DNA of 64,000 bases from Magnolia sinica (GCF_029962835.1 NC_080581.1:21590001-21654000), one strand, 5' to 3'; counted from the first letter of the stretch, positions 24,700 to 34,998 are shown. Numbers and translations: made by a program. Notes: generated from the letters alone by a model not told the origin.

Positions 24700-24935
24700 G
24701 CAGACACTTAAAAATGACTGTCTCATTTTAGTTAATGGTAATTATGTATTAGAGATTCGGACAGTGCTCGGTGGACCCCACAATGATGCATGTATTTTAA
24801 CTATGTGGTCCATTCACTTGGATCATTATTTTAGGGCAAGAGCCTAAAAAAGAGTCATATCCAAATCTCAAGTGGACCATACCACAACAAAAAAATGGTG
24901 ATTGAGGACCCACCATTTTTGTAAATGGAGTTGAG
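24700..24935. repeat. Partial foldback-family copy
   Basis: GGTGGACCCCACAATGATGC, then GTGGTCCATTCACTTGGATC, CTCAAGTGGACCATACCAC and GAGGACCCACCATT match one arm of the family. No opposing arm is seen. Confidence 0.5.
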
Positions 24936-26359
24936 TGTGCTCTTCTTTTTTCCCTTTTTTGTTTTTTGCAGAATTTTAGTTGGAAAATATCTTTAAATAA
25001 AGTTGCCTTTTTCAAATTATAAGTCATAAATTATTTTTTGCAAGTGATGAAACTTTTTTAAATAAAATTTCATTTTCTCTTGATTCAAATGCATTTATAA
25101 CCACTGTATAGAGCACTGAAAAACATTCAATGTGTAGTGCCTGAAAGCTTGTTCCTGGTTGGAAATGTAAAGAGCCGAAATATTTTCCAACAAGTTGTAA
25201 CTTTAGCTTTTAGCCTTCTCTCCATTATTCTTCTTTTTGTTACAATTTTCAATCTAAAGCATGGTACCGTCCTAGGTAATTGGAAAATGCAAGTTTAAAA
25301 TCATCAAAATATAAAGTACAATGGAACAGTACCAGGCTTGAAGTATATATGGAGAACCGAGGGTTTTCGTGGCCTATTTAAAGGCAATGGTACCAATTGT
25401 ACATGGCATAGTGCCAAACTCAGTAGTCAAGTTTTTAAGCTATGAGCAAGCATCTAGGTTTGGTTTCTTTGCATCGAATCATTTTCTTGCCCTGTTTGAA
25501 GGCTGATGCCAATATCTCGTTAATTTTATTTTTGCTGATTGATGTCTATGAATGTATAACATTTTGTCATGATTGATGTTAAGTTCTTTAGACATCTATG
25601 TTCGATGCCTATGATCCTTGTTTTAGTAAATGGCATAAAAGTCCCCTCATTGTGCATACCAACACATTTACTTGGAATGTTATTGTAAGAGTGCAAGACA
25701 TAATCATCAAACATGCCATCCTTTTGGCTTTTTATATTGTTGCTAAATATTAATTTATTAGAATGCCTATTAAGTATCTCACAAGTTAAAATAGAAAAAA
25801 AAGAAGAATATTTATCTGATGCCACTATACATATTCACATGCACATGAACATAGCAGGTGGAACTGGCAATTGGACTGCTTTGAACTAAACGGTGGCAAA
25901 AAAATGGCTCAGGGTCCAGTTCTGGTTTTAAATAGTTGATTGAATTTTTTATTTTGATTTTCCTTTTGTCTTTGAACATATGCGTTATACATTTGAATCT
26001 GATTACTAACTTTATGGATGTTTGGATGAGAAGATTTTGGAGTTGTGTTTTATTACTTTGGAAAACATTTAGGTCCGTTAGACAATGGTTTAACAATCGT
26101 ACCTGCAATGTTGTTTTAGAGACAGTGGGCCATCAACAAATGACAAAAATGCCATTTTCTCCAGCCATGTGTCTCGATAATCTATTCGTGCATGCCTAAC
26201 CTACCCATGATTTTCTTTCCCAGTCTTTTGACATGCTCAGCTTCAGAAATTGTCTAAACAGAACCAACAGAGCGAAAATTTAGATTCATGTTGACCAACC
26301 AATCTAAGTTTCTCGATTGATATTTATAGCTCTCCAAGTTAGTCCTTAATTTAAGTCAA
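24936..26359. other. No recognisable feature
   Basis: AT-rich sequence; the short open frames on both strands show no recognisable motif. It is probably interior of the candidate CACTA-B. Confidence 0.4.
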
Positions 26360-26524
26360 TCATGGCAGAGATGTTGGTAAAATGGATTCCTTCTGCAGAG
26401 TCCTTGATATTGCACGGGTGGTATTTGGAGTCATTCTGCAACAGCCTCCAATGAGGGAAGCTTCGACTTCATGCCATTTGCTGACATAAGAAATGAAATC
26501 TTCATCTGAAACCCCTGTAGATGC
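26360..26524 (-). pseudogene. Last exon of homocysteine S-methyltransferase, partial
   Basis: Read on the minus strand, a CTGCTACAG acceptor precedes an open block ending at TGA (26362-26360). It encodes STGVSDEDFISYVSKWHEVE followed by ASLIGGCCRMTPNTTRAISR, which is the C-terminus of plant homocysteine S-methyltransferases. These enzymes use S-methylmethionine to methylate homocysteine to methionine, with zinc held by three cysteines, two of them in the GGCC motif kept here. Some family positions look altered (usual GASLVGGCCRTTPNTIR). No upstream HMT exon is visible to the right, so it is an isolated exon. It lies on the strand opposite to the other captured fragments between here and 30500. 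Confidence 0.75.
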
Positions 26525-27119
26525 CTGTAGCAGGATAGAAAAGGAAAGAGAAGTTGAATTATTTTCAGTAAGCATTTTGTGGGCATCTAAAATGCAGAAT
26601 TACAAGAAATTTGGTTCCATGTCACTAGCATCTTAGACTAGTTTATTTTATGGCTAAGACTGCATTAATACTTTGTAGACAATTTAACAATCGACTTGTT
26701 GTCTAGCTCCCATGAAAAATGGAACTAAACAAAGAAAAGAAGGAATTTCTTAATATTGGAGAATTGGTTGTGTCCATGTTCCACATGTTTTGAAATGACA
26801 ACTCAATTGCTGAGTTGCCATCTAGCTAGTCCACATGTTTTGAAAAACAGCAAACTTATAGTATAACCATTTGATCATTCCATTGAAATGGTAGCTTGTA
26901 TTTCTGTTGAGTCCATCTCAATCTTATAGAATATGCACTCTAGAGGGTAAGCATACATATCAAATGCCCAGGGATTCAAATTCCATGATATGCTTAAATT
27001 ATACAGGCTGATACATATACAATAAAATCACATACATGCTACATTTTGTGGTAGAGATATACAACTGATGAAGTCTTGGAGAAATTTGCCTTTTCTATTA
27101 GTCATAGTTTTTCTATTTC

Positions 27120-27195
27120 TATTTCCAACACCATGCTTCTGTGTCTTATATTAGTTACGTCCACAGAGATGTGAAGCCTAAAAATTTTCTACAGG
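27120..27195 (+). pseudogene. Protein-kinase catalytic-loop fragment (CK1-like)
   Basis: Encodes SYVHRDVKPKNFLQ, matching the HRDxKxxN catalytic loop. The wording YVHRDVKPENFLL is characteristic of plant casein-kinase-I-like kinases. Catalytic Asp, Lys and Asn positions are kept, Glu is changed to Lys, and nothing else of the kinase fold is seen. The fragment abuts a retrotransposon primer-binding sequence at 27208. It is short, so assignment to CK1-like rather than another kinase family is tentative. Confidence 0.45.
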
Positions 27196-27207
27196 ATCAG
27201 AGAACTT

Positions 27208-27400
27208 GCTCTGATACCATGTTGACTGCAGACAATTTTATGTGATAGAATGCAAGATATGATATTTATAAACCTCTAGTACCAAATGCAGGAAGAATCT
27301 AGAATAGCTAGGAGGATTGGAGAGATCCAGAAAGCAATATAGTTGCAAGTTTGCATCACAAAAGAATTACAGGAATGCCATTACAAATCATCCCTCAACA
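27208..27400 (-). repeat. Short 181-bp LTR with adjacent primer binding site
   Basis: 27220-27400 has ends TGTTGA...TCAACA. On the minus strand it runs TGTTGAGGGATG to GCAGTCAACA and is followed immediately by TGGTATCAGAGC (27219-27208), a perfect tRNA-Met primer site. A TTTATAAATATC box lies inside. This is the 5' LTR and primer site of a minus-strand LTR element whose remainder is missing. The very short LTR fits either a small Copia element or a TRIM. Confidence 0.7.
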
Positions 27401-27914
27401 AGTACAACTTTGTCTGTTAATATGCACAGGTGATTGATCTTTCTCAAAGTGTCTGGGTATCATGATTCTGGGAAAATCAGTACTAGTTCATGTGAAATGG
27501 ATCGATTATACTTTACCTGGCCGTGCTTCCATTTGTATGTCTTATTTGCATTTCTAAATTTGAAACTGTGATGTATGGAGTGAACTAGTTGTAAGGCTTC
27601 CCCTAGGATCTTGAATAGGACCTTTGGTCATAAGGTTCTAGTTCTTACATATATGTTGATGATTATACCTGCATGAACTTGAAGAATGTCAACATCAATG
27701 AGAAAATTTATTCCTATTTTGATTTGTAGAGTAAACAGGAGGCTTAATTCTCCTTAATGAATATTTCATGGTAGTTTTAGATCTTGATTTAATATCCCAA
27801 ATGGGTTGTTTGTTATGGTTAAGTTGCAAGGAAATTGAAATCTGAGCCATAAAACTATATGTTTATCCACTCAATGGATTAGTGACATCTAATACTTCCA
27901 TTCTCTTTCCATAG

Positions 27915-27984
27915 GCCATCTAACTGGAGGAAAAAGCGAATCCATTTTCACGACTTCATGTTGGGTGTCCATAGTCACCTTCAA
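27915..27984 (+). pseudogene. Single exon of AFG1-like ATPase
   Basis: A TCCATAG acceptor and GTAAGA donor frame a 70-bp block encoding PSNWRKKRIHFHDFMLGVHS plus HLQ. This matches the segment following Walker A in AFG1/LACE1-like (ZapE-type) AAA ATPases, proteins of mitochondria or plastids. Walker A and B exons are not found nearby. The exon is intact in frame but isolated, consistent with capture of a genomic gene fragment with its intron borders. Confidence 0.7.
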
Positions 27985-28849
27985 GTAAGAATTTTTCTGC
28001 AATTTCTTCATCTAATAGTAATCTAGGAATCTAGTTGGAACATAATTCTTTATAAGCCCCAAATCTACTTTGGTTGATTTGTTCTCTTATCATCTTGTAA
28101 CTGTAGGCTTGATTAAGTAACTTTAGAAACATGGATTCATATATTGAAATTTTAATTCTTTAAACTCTATTAAGTTATATGATTGTTCATTTCAATATAC
28201 TGATTGATTTCCATTTCCCTTTCTTAGTCCCTTCATTTATGGTCTTCTCTCATTTTATGGGTTGTAGGTTAGGTAGATTTTCTACGCTTCAAGGGATTCA
28301 ATGCTCATCGGGCCCATGACCAGCCTTATACAAACCAAACATAACCAACTATGAACAATCATTTAGTTGTTACCATCCGTTTGTAACACCAACCCAATTT
28401 GAAATCGTGTTGGGTTCATGTTGAGCAAGTTTATGTCATGTTAGGTCCGGTTTAGAACAATCCCAGATATTTGGGTTGAGTATCAAGGAATGTTAAGTCT
28501 GGTTTGGAACACCTTCCTTAGTATTCATATTGATAGAATAGGCTCCAAACTTTGATTTTGTTACTTCCAAGTTAGACTTGAAATGTGCCTAATTGTAGTT
28601 TGAGGACTAGTTTTCTCTCCATTGTACTATCACAATCCAATTCAGTAGTGCAGTCAACTGCAATGTAGCCAAACTAAGCATCTACAAGCTAATTTAGTTG
28701 CGTTTAGATGTGCCAAATTGGATTTTCTCTGATTTTCATTATTGATGTGCCCCTCTAGGATCTTTATTTTGTATGCATGTCCAAGATATCAATTTCTTCA
28801 TATTAGCTACATAGGTCATTTTGGAGAAATGCAGATCTTGTTCGGTGAG

Positions 28850-29095
28850 GTTTCATGTTTGGATGCTCAGTTGGACTTAATTGTGATAATCCATTTCAGT
28901 TAACAAGAAATGACCAAAATGGAGGTTGGCCCATTTTAGTTCATGACAATGATCAACCTCTACTTACAATTCTAAGCTTTTCAGTCAAATTCCGATTTGG
29001 GGATAGCTATTTCATTACCAAATTTACCATTTCTGCTTTATTTAATTGAAGTATTTGAATTCAATTCAATCAAGCATCTAAGCACAAACTAAAAG
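28850..29095. mobile_element. MITE-like element
   Basis: Left end CATGTTTGGATGCTCAGTTG pairs imperfectly with the reverse complement of the right end (TTTGTGCTTAGATGCTTGAT). The interior has inverted AATTGAATT/GGACTTAATTG blocks. Same general type as 1645-1920. Confidence 0.4.
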
Positions 29096-29167
29096 CATTA
29101 CTTGTGTTTTTTTTTTTTTTTTTTTTCTTTCAATCTCTCATGAATTTTGAATCTTTGTAATAGATAG

Positions 29168-29345
29168 GATACACATTCTTGCCATGTGTTCTAGCTGGGC
29201 TGAGCTGTGCACCCCAGTACAAAATGAGGAAGTTTGGATCGTCGGATCATGGCTGCATATTGGCAAGTGATGTTGATTGTGTAATTCTTCCTATTGATGC
29301 TTGTGGAGGGGATGAAACTCTTGCTTTCGCAAGAAATTCTAATAA
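29168..29345 (+). pseudogene. Exon of a DUF3326-family protein
   Basis: After an AG acceptor (GATAG) one frame is open across 178 bp to a GTAAAA donor. It encodes FLPCVLAGLSCAPQYKMRKF and later GCILASDVDCVILPIDACGG. This matches, from memory, the conserved core of plastid/cyanobacterial-type DUF3326 proteins (usual SDVDSVILPIDACGGDGTLAFAR). Function of the family is unknown to me. A few substitutions (GGDE for GGDG) suggest drift. Isolated exon on the + strand like the AFG1, UBC and P450 fragments around it. Confidence 0.65.
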
Positions 29346-29817
29346 GTAAAACACGTTTTAGTCTAGTTGATATGGTGGGCATCACCATTGATGGTATTAT
29401 ACATGCATTTCAAATGGTGTTGGAATCTCTATTATTAGAATTTCATGACATTGATATGTATGGGCATGAAATTCTCACAATTGAATGTAATTTCCATCAT
29501 GATTTCTTGAACATTTGCCATGAAACAACTGTCTTTTTTTTTATTGAATATTGGCCGTGGAACAATTGTCATTCTGTTTGATAAATTACAACAGATTTGT
29601 AAGTTAGTAAGGTTTATAAAATACCAATTGAACATTGGCTTGTTTATCCTGTTTTCAGATGGTTCCTTTTGTTTCAATATTATCTCTTGGGCCTGGAATA
29701 TAATAGAAAAACTCAGTTGTGCATTCTTCCTTTGCTTAACCCTGGTTAGATTTGTGCAAGACTTTCTTCTTTTTCGATATGGTAGCTTGTGAATATTATG
29801 GCATCTCTAATCGAGGT

Positions 29818-29911
29818 GTTTTGGATGTGCATGTTGAAAGCATTGTTTTAAGTATTATTTCCATGCTTTCAAGTCCTAATGATGAATCTCCTGCAAACAT
29901 TGAAGCCGCAA
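29818..29911 (+). pseudogene. Fragment of UBC7-type ubiquitin-conjugating enzyme
   Basis: Encodes DVHVESIVLSIISMLSSPND followed by ESPANIEAA. This is the C-terminal helix region of the UBC7/UBE2G2-like E2 family (usual TVESIVLSIISMLS.PNDESPAN.EAA), which act in ER-associated degradation. The active-site cysteine lies upstream in the family and is not present here. The downstream KEWR is lost: the frame runs into ISKH at the expected exon end, without a clear GT donor. Confidence 0.75.
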
Positions 29912-30315
29912 TAAGTAAACATTTGCAATCCATCCATTTTCTTTTCTTACACGTTTGTTCATGACTGTCAAATAGGGTGGTATTGCGATTTCATAAATTT
30001 AAATGGAGTAGAATGACCTTTGGCTTGAATGTCTATACTGCTATTTCTTTCCTTCGAAGAAATGGGCCGACTCACCAATTCTAGTTAGTTTGACATTCCA
30101 TTCTCCTCAATGAGGACCAGGATTTCCACACTCTCCAAACATAGCTCTGTTTACAATTTAGAAGAGTTGTTTAATGATTCTGAGAGTATGGCTGGATCAT
30201 TTGCATAAGATTATGAAAGTTTAAGTTATTCTTTCCTTATTTGATAAGTTAACACTTTCTTCCTTCCGAATAGGTGTTCAATATGGGTTGGTGGATATGC
30301 TTGATCAAACTGCAG

Positions 30316-30485
30316 GCTTTTGCCCACAAAAGATAACATGAGGAGAAGGGAAATGGATAAAGAAGTGCAAGCTATTATGAGAAAAGGGAGATGGCTATGA
30401 AAATGGGAGAAGCTCATATTGCTAATGGAATCTAATTTCAAAGCATCCCAAGACATGACTATTGAAGATGTGATAGATGAGTGCA
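30316..30485 (+). pseudogene. CYP72-clan cytochrome P450 fragment
   Basis: After a CTGCAG acceptor three successive frames give LLPTKDNMRRREMDKEVQAI, then KREMAMKMGEAH, then LLMESNFKASQDMTIEDVID ending ECKLL. This is the region between helices G and I of CYP72-clan P450s (usual FLPTK.N, KR..AM..GE, MT.EDVI.ECKLFYFAG). Two frameshifts separate the pieces and the I-helix oxygen-binding motif is missing; the sequence departs after ECKLL. P450s of this clan act on hormones and terpenoids at the ER, but this fragment has no heme-binding region. Confidence 0.7.
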
Positions 30486-30589
30486 AACTACTTGGCAGGG
30501 CACGGGACCATGTCACCTTTTCTTTTCTTTTCTTTTATTATTATTATTTTTCCTTCTTTATTTATTTTTTATTTTCTTATAAGAAAGAT

Positions 30590-30668
30590 TTTCTCTATGG
30601 CTACGGATATTTGGAAGCCTTAAGTTATATGGCTATGGATTTAACCCGTAGCTTTTGACCATTTTCTG
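30590..30668 (+). mobile_element. Truncated CACTA-type right end
   Basis: GGCTACGGATATTTGG, GGCTATGGATTTAACCCGTAGC and TTTTGACCATTTTCTG correspond to the last 80 bp of the ends at 5318 and 34353, but the final GTAGTG is replaced by AAAAAC. It lies about 100 bp after the P450 fragment. Confidence 0.5.
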
Positions 30669-30689
30669 AAAAACTTACGATGTAGGGGC

Positions 30690-30839
30690 GTCTAGCACAA
30701 CCATTGGTAAAGGTCCCTGATTGCCAGTAAAGCCTTTATCGACGCAACATTTATCGGTGGTTACCTGACCACCGGTAAATCCTTTACTGGAAGTTTTTCT
30801 GACCTTTAACCGCCGATAAAGGCCAGTTTTCTTATAGTG
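30690..30839 (+). mobile_element. Right terminus of candidate CACTA-B
   Basis: Inverted units TTTATCGGTGGTTACC/GACCACCGGTAAA precede CCAGTTTTCTTATAGTG and an ATA duplication. It is a different subterminal repeat family from the GCTACGG ends. Confidence 0.55.
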
Positions 30840-31176
30840 ATAACACGTTTTTTGTTGGAAAGATTTATAATCATAAAAAATCCATAATTTAGCTATTAGG
30901 TTACTTCCACCACTCCCAACTTTTGAGAAGTAAAGCAATCCATAGGATCCATTAGATGAAAAGGGCCTAGTGGTTGACATGAATCAGAAATATAGATTAT
31001 GCATGGCTTGTAAGTAATAGACATGGAACCCTTTTCAAGGAAAGAAACTTGAAAGGGTACATTTTACCTTTCACTATGTTAGCACAACCTTTGGTTAAAC
31101 AGAAAAAGTGGCTGCTGAACTAGAAATATCATGGACAAGACTTCCAAAGGCAGTATCATCCATAAACTTTTGGTTG

Positions 31177-31205
31177 CTTCTTCTTCTTCTTCTTCTTCTT
31201 CTTCT
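31177..31205. repeat. (TTC)n microsatellite
   Basis: About nine TTC units, in an otherwise featureless stretch. Confidence 0.9.
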
Positions 31206-32147
31206 TTGCATTTTGTGTTGTAGGCTTGCATTTTTGTTGTAGGCTTGCATTTTGTGATCATTCTTTGCAGAAGCATGTGGGTGCTAATTGATGAATTTTC
31301 AGGGATTCTATGCCCACTTCTTTAGTCTTAAGCACAACACGTTAAGTGATATGAGCTTATCTACAGGAACTTTCTGCTCAAGATGCCACTCCTGCTTCCT
31401 TTTCCATTTAAAGTTTTGATGCTGCTACAATTTTCTTTTTTCTATGAATTTCAACCACTGTGGTATTGGATGCTCCAGGCATGGTCATATGGAGAAGTTT
31501 GTCTTGGTTTTTAATTAATTGTGGGCTTTTCTATTATATTAATGTGCTTTCTTGAGAATGTGCAAATTAAGTGGTGAGCTTTCACAGTTTCTGCTTCAGT
31601 TATTTGCTCTAGGAATGCAACTATCAAGGGATTTAACTCTTTAAACTACTATAAGATGCCCATACCAGACATGGACTACTGAGCCATGATGGTATGATAC
31701 ATATAGGATTCTTCTCTTTTCTTTTGTAGGTTATTAAAAAGCAAAAAAATATCATTCTTATAACTTCTGATCAACTACTAGAGGTTATAAAAAGTGTCTC
31801 AAAATTTCAAGTCATTGTTATATAATAAGTTAGAGGTACAATTGATCTACAGTGAGAGTCCTTAACACAATTTCATTTTCCAAGAACTGTATGCTCAAAG
31901 TAATGTAAAATCTTGAGAACTTATTGATCTACTTGCAGCTCAACCAACTCCTTTTAATTGGCCTGGCCTCTTGAGTCCAAAATTGACCTATTACATGACC
32001 AACCTAGCAAAATTCTCCTGATAGTTCACTTGGACTGCAAAATCAAAATACCAGTTTTCTGAATTGACTTCCAAAATTATCGAATTAGAATTATAAGCTA
32101 GCACATAATTGGATGCATCTCATGCATGTTTACTCTCATTGTTGAAA

Positions 32148-32261
32148 TCTGAAATTGCTTGGCATGATGCAAACTATGCCCAGATATTGGAATACCTTTG
32201 AGATGAGTATGAGCTTGCGCAACATTTTGGAAGCCTTGATTTCAAATTGAAATTTGTGGAG
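32148..32261 (+). pseudogene. Exon of RMD1/DUF155-family protein
   Basis: Encodes AWHDANYAQILEYL, a TGA, then DEYELAQHFGSLDFKLKFVE, with a GTATAA donor after the last codon. This matches the conserved stretch of plant RMD1-like (DUF155) organellar proteins. The TGA sits where the family has arginine, a CGA to TGA change, so the exon is broken. In mitochondrial relatives the protein is a membrane-anchored factor. No other exon of the gene is recognised around it. Confidence 0.6.
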
Positions 32262-32865
32262 GTATAATCCTTCGTGCTATTGTTGTTTCCCTTTGAAATA
32301 ATGTCTTTTCGAGTTTAATGTTCGTGAAGAAAGTTTGCCATAGGTTCAAAACTCACCGATTGAGCTAAAATCAACTTTCTGGCTTTGCTGCTAGACTGGG
32401 TTTAGTTGCGCCTTGTGCACCAACTCCAAACTCTTATCATAGTTTTGTTTGTTTCCGATCAATTTAATTGACTCACAAATACTCTATAAGACTGGTAAGT
32501 TTGTTGCTGACTTTGCTAAATTGAAGGTGGACATGGAACAACTTATTTCAATGTTTCAATAGAGATTGACAGGCTTCCAAGTCTTATCTTCTTTTGAAAC
32601 CCTGCACATGGTTAGTTTTGGAGATCATTGCTGATTTTTATACTCAAATCCAACATGTATATTCACAATCTCTGGTTGTGGTTTCTCATTTGCATCATGG
32701 TCTAATTCTAAAAAATGCATCAGCAAGCTTCAAAAAGAATTTCAAGAATTTTATGATCTTTGATTGGACTTTGGAATTGCACTTTATCCATAATTTCTTC
32801 ATGCCTCCATTCTAATAATTTCAATACTTTATCCTATTTCTGCAGGTAAGGGTCTGCTGAAGAAA

Positions 32866-33226
32866 TAAGTATAGAATTAGAGAAGATTGAAGGAACATAT
32901 GCACAGGCAAATTGACAGAAAAGAGCAACGTTTATAGCTTTGGGGAGCTCTTGCTTAATCTTTTTACTGGAAAGAAGGCTTATGACTGGAAGAGGACAGG
33001 TGATAGAGGTGCTTCATTTTCAGATCTGGTAATTTTTTCCATTAAAGAGGAATGGCTTGGCCTGGATTTGAAGGCCATCATTGAGACCGACAAAAAGATG
33101 GAGCAACTGATAGCTTGGGTAGAGCTTGCTTTAAGCTGTGTTAAACCAAAAGGGGAGGAAAGGCCCACAATGAAGGAAGTGGCGCATGAGCTCATAAGCA
33201 TAAACGGAGCCAAGAATTATATGTAA
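32866..33226 (+). pseudogene. C-terminal kinase piece of a receptor-like kinase
   Basis: 32866-32900 encodes SAEEISIELEKIEGTY, where the family would continue into the activation-segment APE region. Instead there is a small deletion and frame change, and 32907-33226 reads TGKLTEKSNVYSFGELLL, then LFTGKKAYD, ELALSCVKPKGEERPTMKEV and AHELISIN to a TAA. The DxYSFG motif (DVYSFG usually; Asp changed to Asn here) and the RPTMKEV motif identify subdomains IX-XI of a plant receptor kinase, most like the wall-associated kinase group. N-lobe, HRD and DFG motifs are absent. A 100-codon open frame survives, but it is only a fragment. Confidence 0.75.
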
Positions 33227-34259
33227 GGATATCACTGCAAGTGTTCTTGTGTTACGAAAGATTTTCATAAGCAGGTTTTTTCGCTTGTTCCATTCTCTTC
33301 AGAATTTGTGTTGGCAAGACCATTGCCTTTTCGTACATACTATCAGGTTTTACAAGGTTATTTAGAGCTACATATGTTAATGATTGTAGACTGGTAATGA
33401 GATTGTTTATGATTTTATTTTTATGCTCAAGTACTTATCTAAATGAAATTAGATAAAAAAAAATGCTGCTTGTGCTCAATGAATTAACTGGTCAAGAAGC
33501 TGGTTCAAGATGTTGATAGAGATGGAAATAGTTTAGATGGAGAAGGGGTGCTATTGTAACTAATTCTCCATCATAGTTTGAGTTTTGGAGAAGCTTCCAG
33601 TCTCATTCTTGGTTCATCGCTTTTATGTGTGTATTGTCCATGAAATCTGGTGACCTAGCAATGGATGCTCATGGTACAAAGAACACACAGTTCATCATTA
33701 TCCCCTGCCATGGCCATGTTTCGACTCGATTCAAGATCATCTTAGTCATTGGAAAAAAAAAACCGTGCTTGATGGATGTTGTGCATTTCAAATTACTGTT
33801 TAGTGGGGTTGTTCTTCCCTGGTCATTCCAATTTTACAAAGTTCATCCCAATGTCATAAAACCTAGATGGGGCCTTGTCCTGTTTCCAAACAGGTCCAAC
33901 TAATGGTTAGATTGGTTCAACCTTGACTTTACTTAAATGGATAAGATGATAGATTTTTAAACAACTAAATGCATGGCAAAGTGAGCAGTGTTTGGTTTGT
34001 ATAAAATTCTATATACTCAACTGGCCAACCTTACCTGATCCGTGACCAGATCCAGGGACACCCATTTGACAATTCAATCCAGATTAAACTTAACATTCTT
34101 TCAGTTAAGAGTCCTGTCCATGGTAAACATGGCATGAATGCACAAATTCAATCTGGAAATTGCCACATGATGACCTTGGAAAGCAAGCCAACTCACATGT
34201 AATCAAGACCTTAAGCCCTCTCATGTCTTGAGGTCTAAGGATTAATCAGGTTTAGTGGA
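33227..34259. other. No recognisable feature
   Basis: AT-rich sequence between the kinase fragment and a CACTA-type end. Open frames of 60-90 codons are present but none has a recognisable domain. Confidence 0.4.
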
Positions 34260-34353
34260 ACCTTAAGGATTAATTAGCTACGGATCTAATTTGTAGCAAT
34301 AAATATTTAGCTATGGCTTTCATCAGTAGCCTTTGACCATCTTTCTGGTAGAG
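34260..34353 (+). mobile_element. CACTA-type right terminus (GCTACGG family)
   Basis: TTAGCTACGGATCTAATTTGTAGC, then GGCTTTCATCAGTAGCC and TTTGACCATCTTTCTGGTAGAG. It matches the end at 5318 apart from TAGAG for TAGTG. The left partner is not recognised. Confidence 0.55.
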
Positions 34354-34468
34354 TTTATTTTTAATTTCTTCATATTTTTATTTTATCAAATTTTAGCTAA
34401 AGAGGGCCATCTCCAAGATTGCTCTGGTTAACACCTGGCTGATTGGATGCTCTTTTCAATTTACTTGG

Positions 34469-34780
34469 CAACCCCGTTTCCTTATCTAATGGAATCCCGT
34501 CACTTTATTCAGTAATCCCGTCACTTTGTCTACAAAAACCTTGTCCCTTTGTCTAGCATCCCTTTCACTTTATCTTATCTAGTGAAATCTCGTCACATTG
34601 TCCATCAACACTGTCACTCTATTTAGCAACCATGTCATTTTGTCTAGTGAATATCATCACTTTGTATTATAACCTCGTCACTTTATCTAGTGAATACCGT
34701 TACTCTATATTGTAACCTCGTCAGTTCGTTTAGTGGAACCAGGTCACTTTGTTCGACAACCCGTCACTTTTTTCAACAAT
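34469..34780. repeat. Degenerate 21-22-bp minisatellite
   Basis: About 14 tandem copies of an AACCTCGTCACTTTGTCTAG-like unit followed by TG. The unit length varies slightly. GTCACTTT is the most constant part. It lies between a CACTA end and the Gypsy-2 LTR. It has no spacer/repeat alternation, so it is not CRISPR-like. Confidence 0.75.
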
Positions 34781-34998
34781 ATACTGGTTGGATTGGATTT
34801 TCATTTAAGTATAATGTTTGGCCCTTTAAAATTAAGGGTGGATGTCTCTCTCATTAACTATTTTCTTTAGTGCATATCTCTAGGCCTAATATTGGACTTA
34901 ACAGCCAATGGTTATAGTGGATCGTACATAAACATTGCATTGGGCCCCAATAAATTAATAGTCACGCCCCATAGAAATAAAATATTTGGAAGAGAGAC

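Larger units (their letters stand above)
16549..30839. mobile_element. Candidate CACTA element carrying gene fragments (CACTA-B)
   Basis: The left end CACTACAAGAAAAG starts at 16549 and is preceded by ATA. The right end ...TTTTCTTATAGTG finishes at 30839 and is followed by ATA. Reverse-complemented, the right end reads CACTATAAGAAAAC, matching the left over 12 of 13 positions. The 3-bp duplication ATA is the size CACTA elements make. If paired correctly the element is 14.3 kb, or about 7.2 kb without the nested Gypsy-1. No CACTA transposase is visible in it; instead it holds fragments of at least five host genes. Against the pairing: the subterminal repeats on the two sides look different, CACTACAAGAAAA termini are common to many families, and another right-end-like sequence lies at 30590-30668. 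Confidence 0.45.

Noticed and set aside
24500..24847. 115-codon + strand open frame
   Set aside because: It runs into a foldback-family repeat and shows no domain or splice context.
27208..27219. Part of a tRNA gene (TGGTATCAGAGC)
   Set aside because: No tRNA fold surrounds it; it is a primer-binding site next to an LTR. The same applies to 17920, 61465 and 63736.
32912..33226. Functional small kinase gene (104 codons, ATG to stop)
   Set aside because: It covers only subdomains IX-XI, lacks every catalytic motif, and follows a frame-disrupted activation segment; it is a fragment.
34469..34780. CRISPR-like tandem array
   Set aside because: Units are contiguous and degenerate without spacers; it is a minisatellite.
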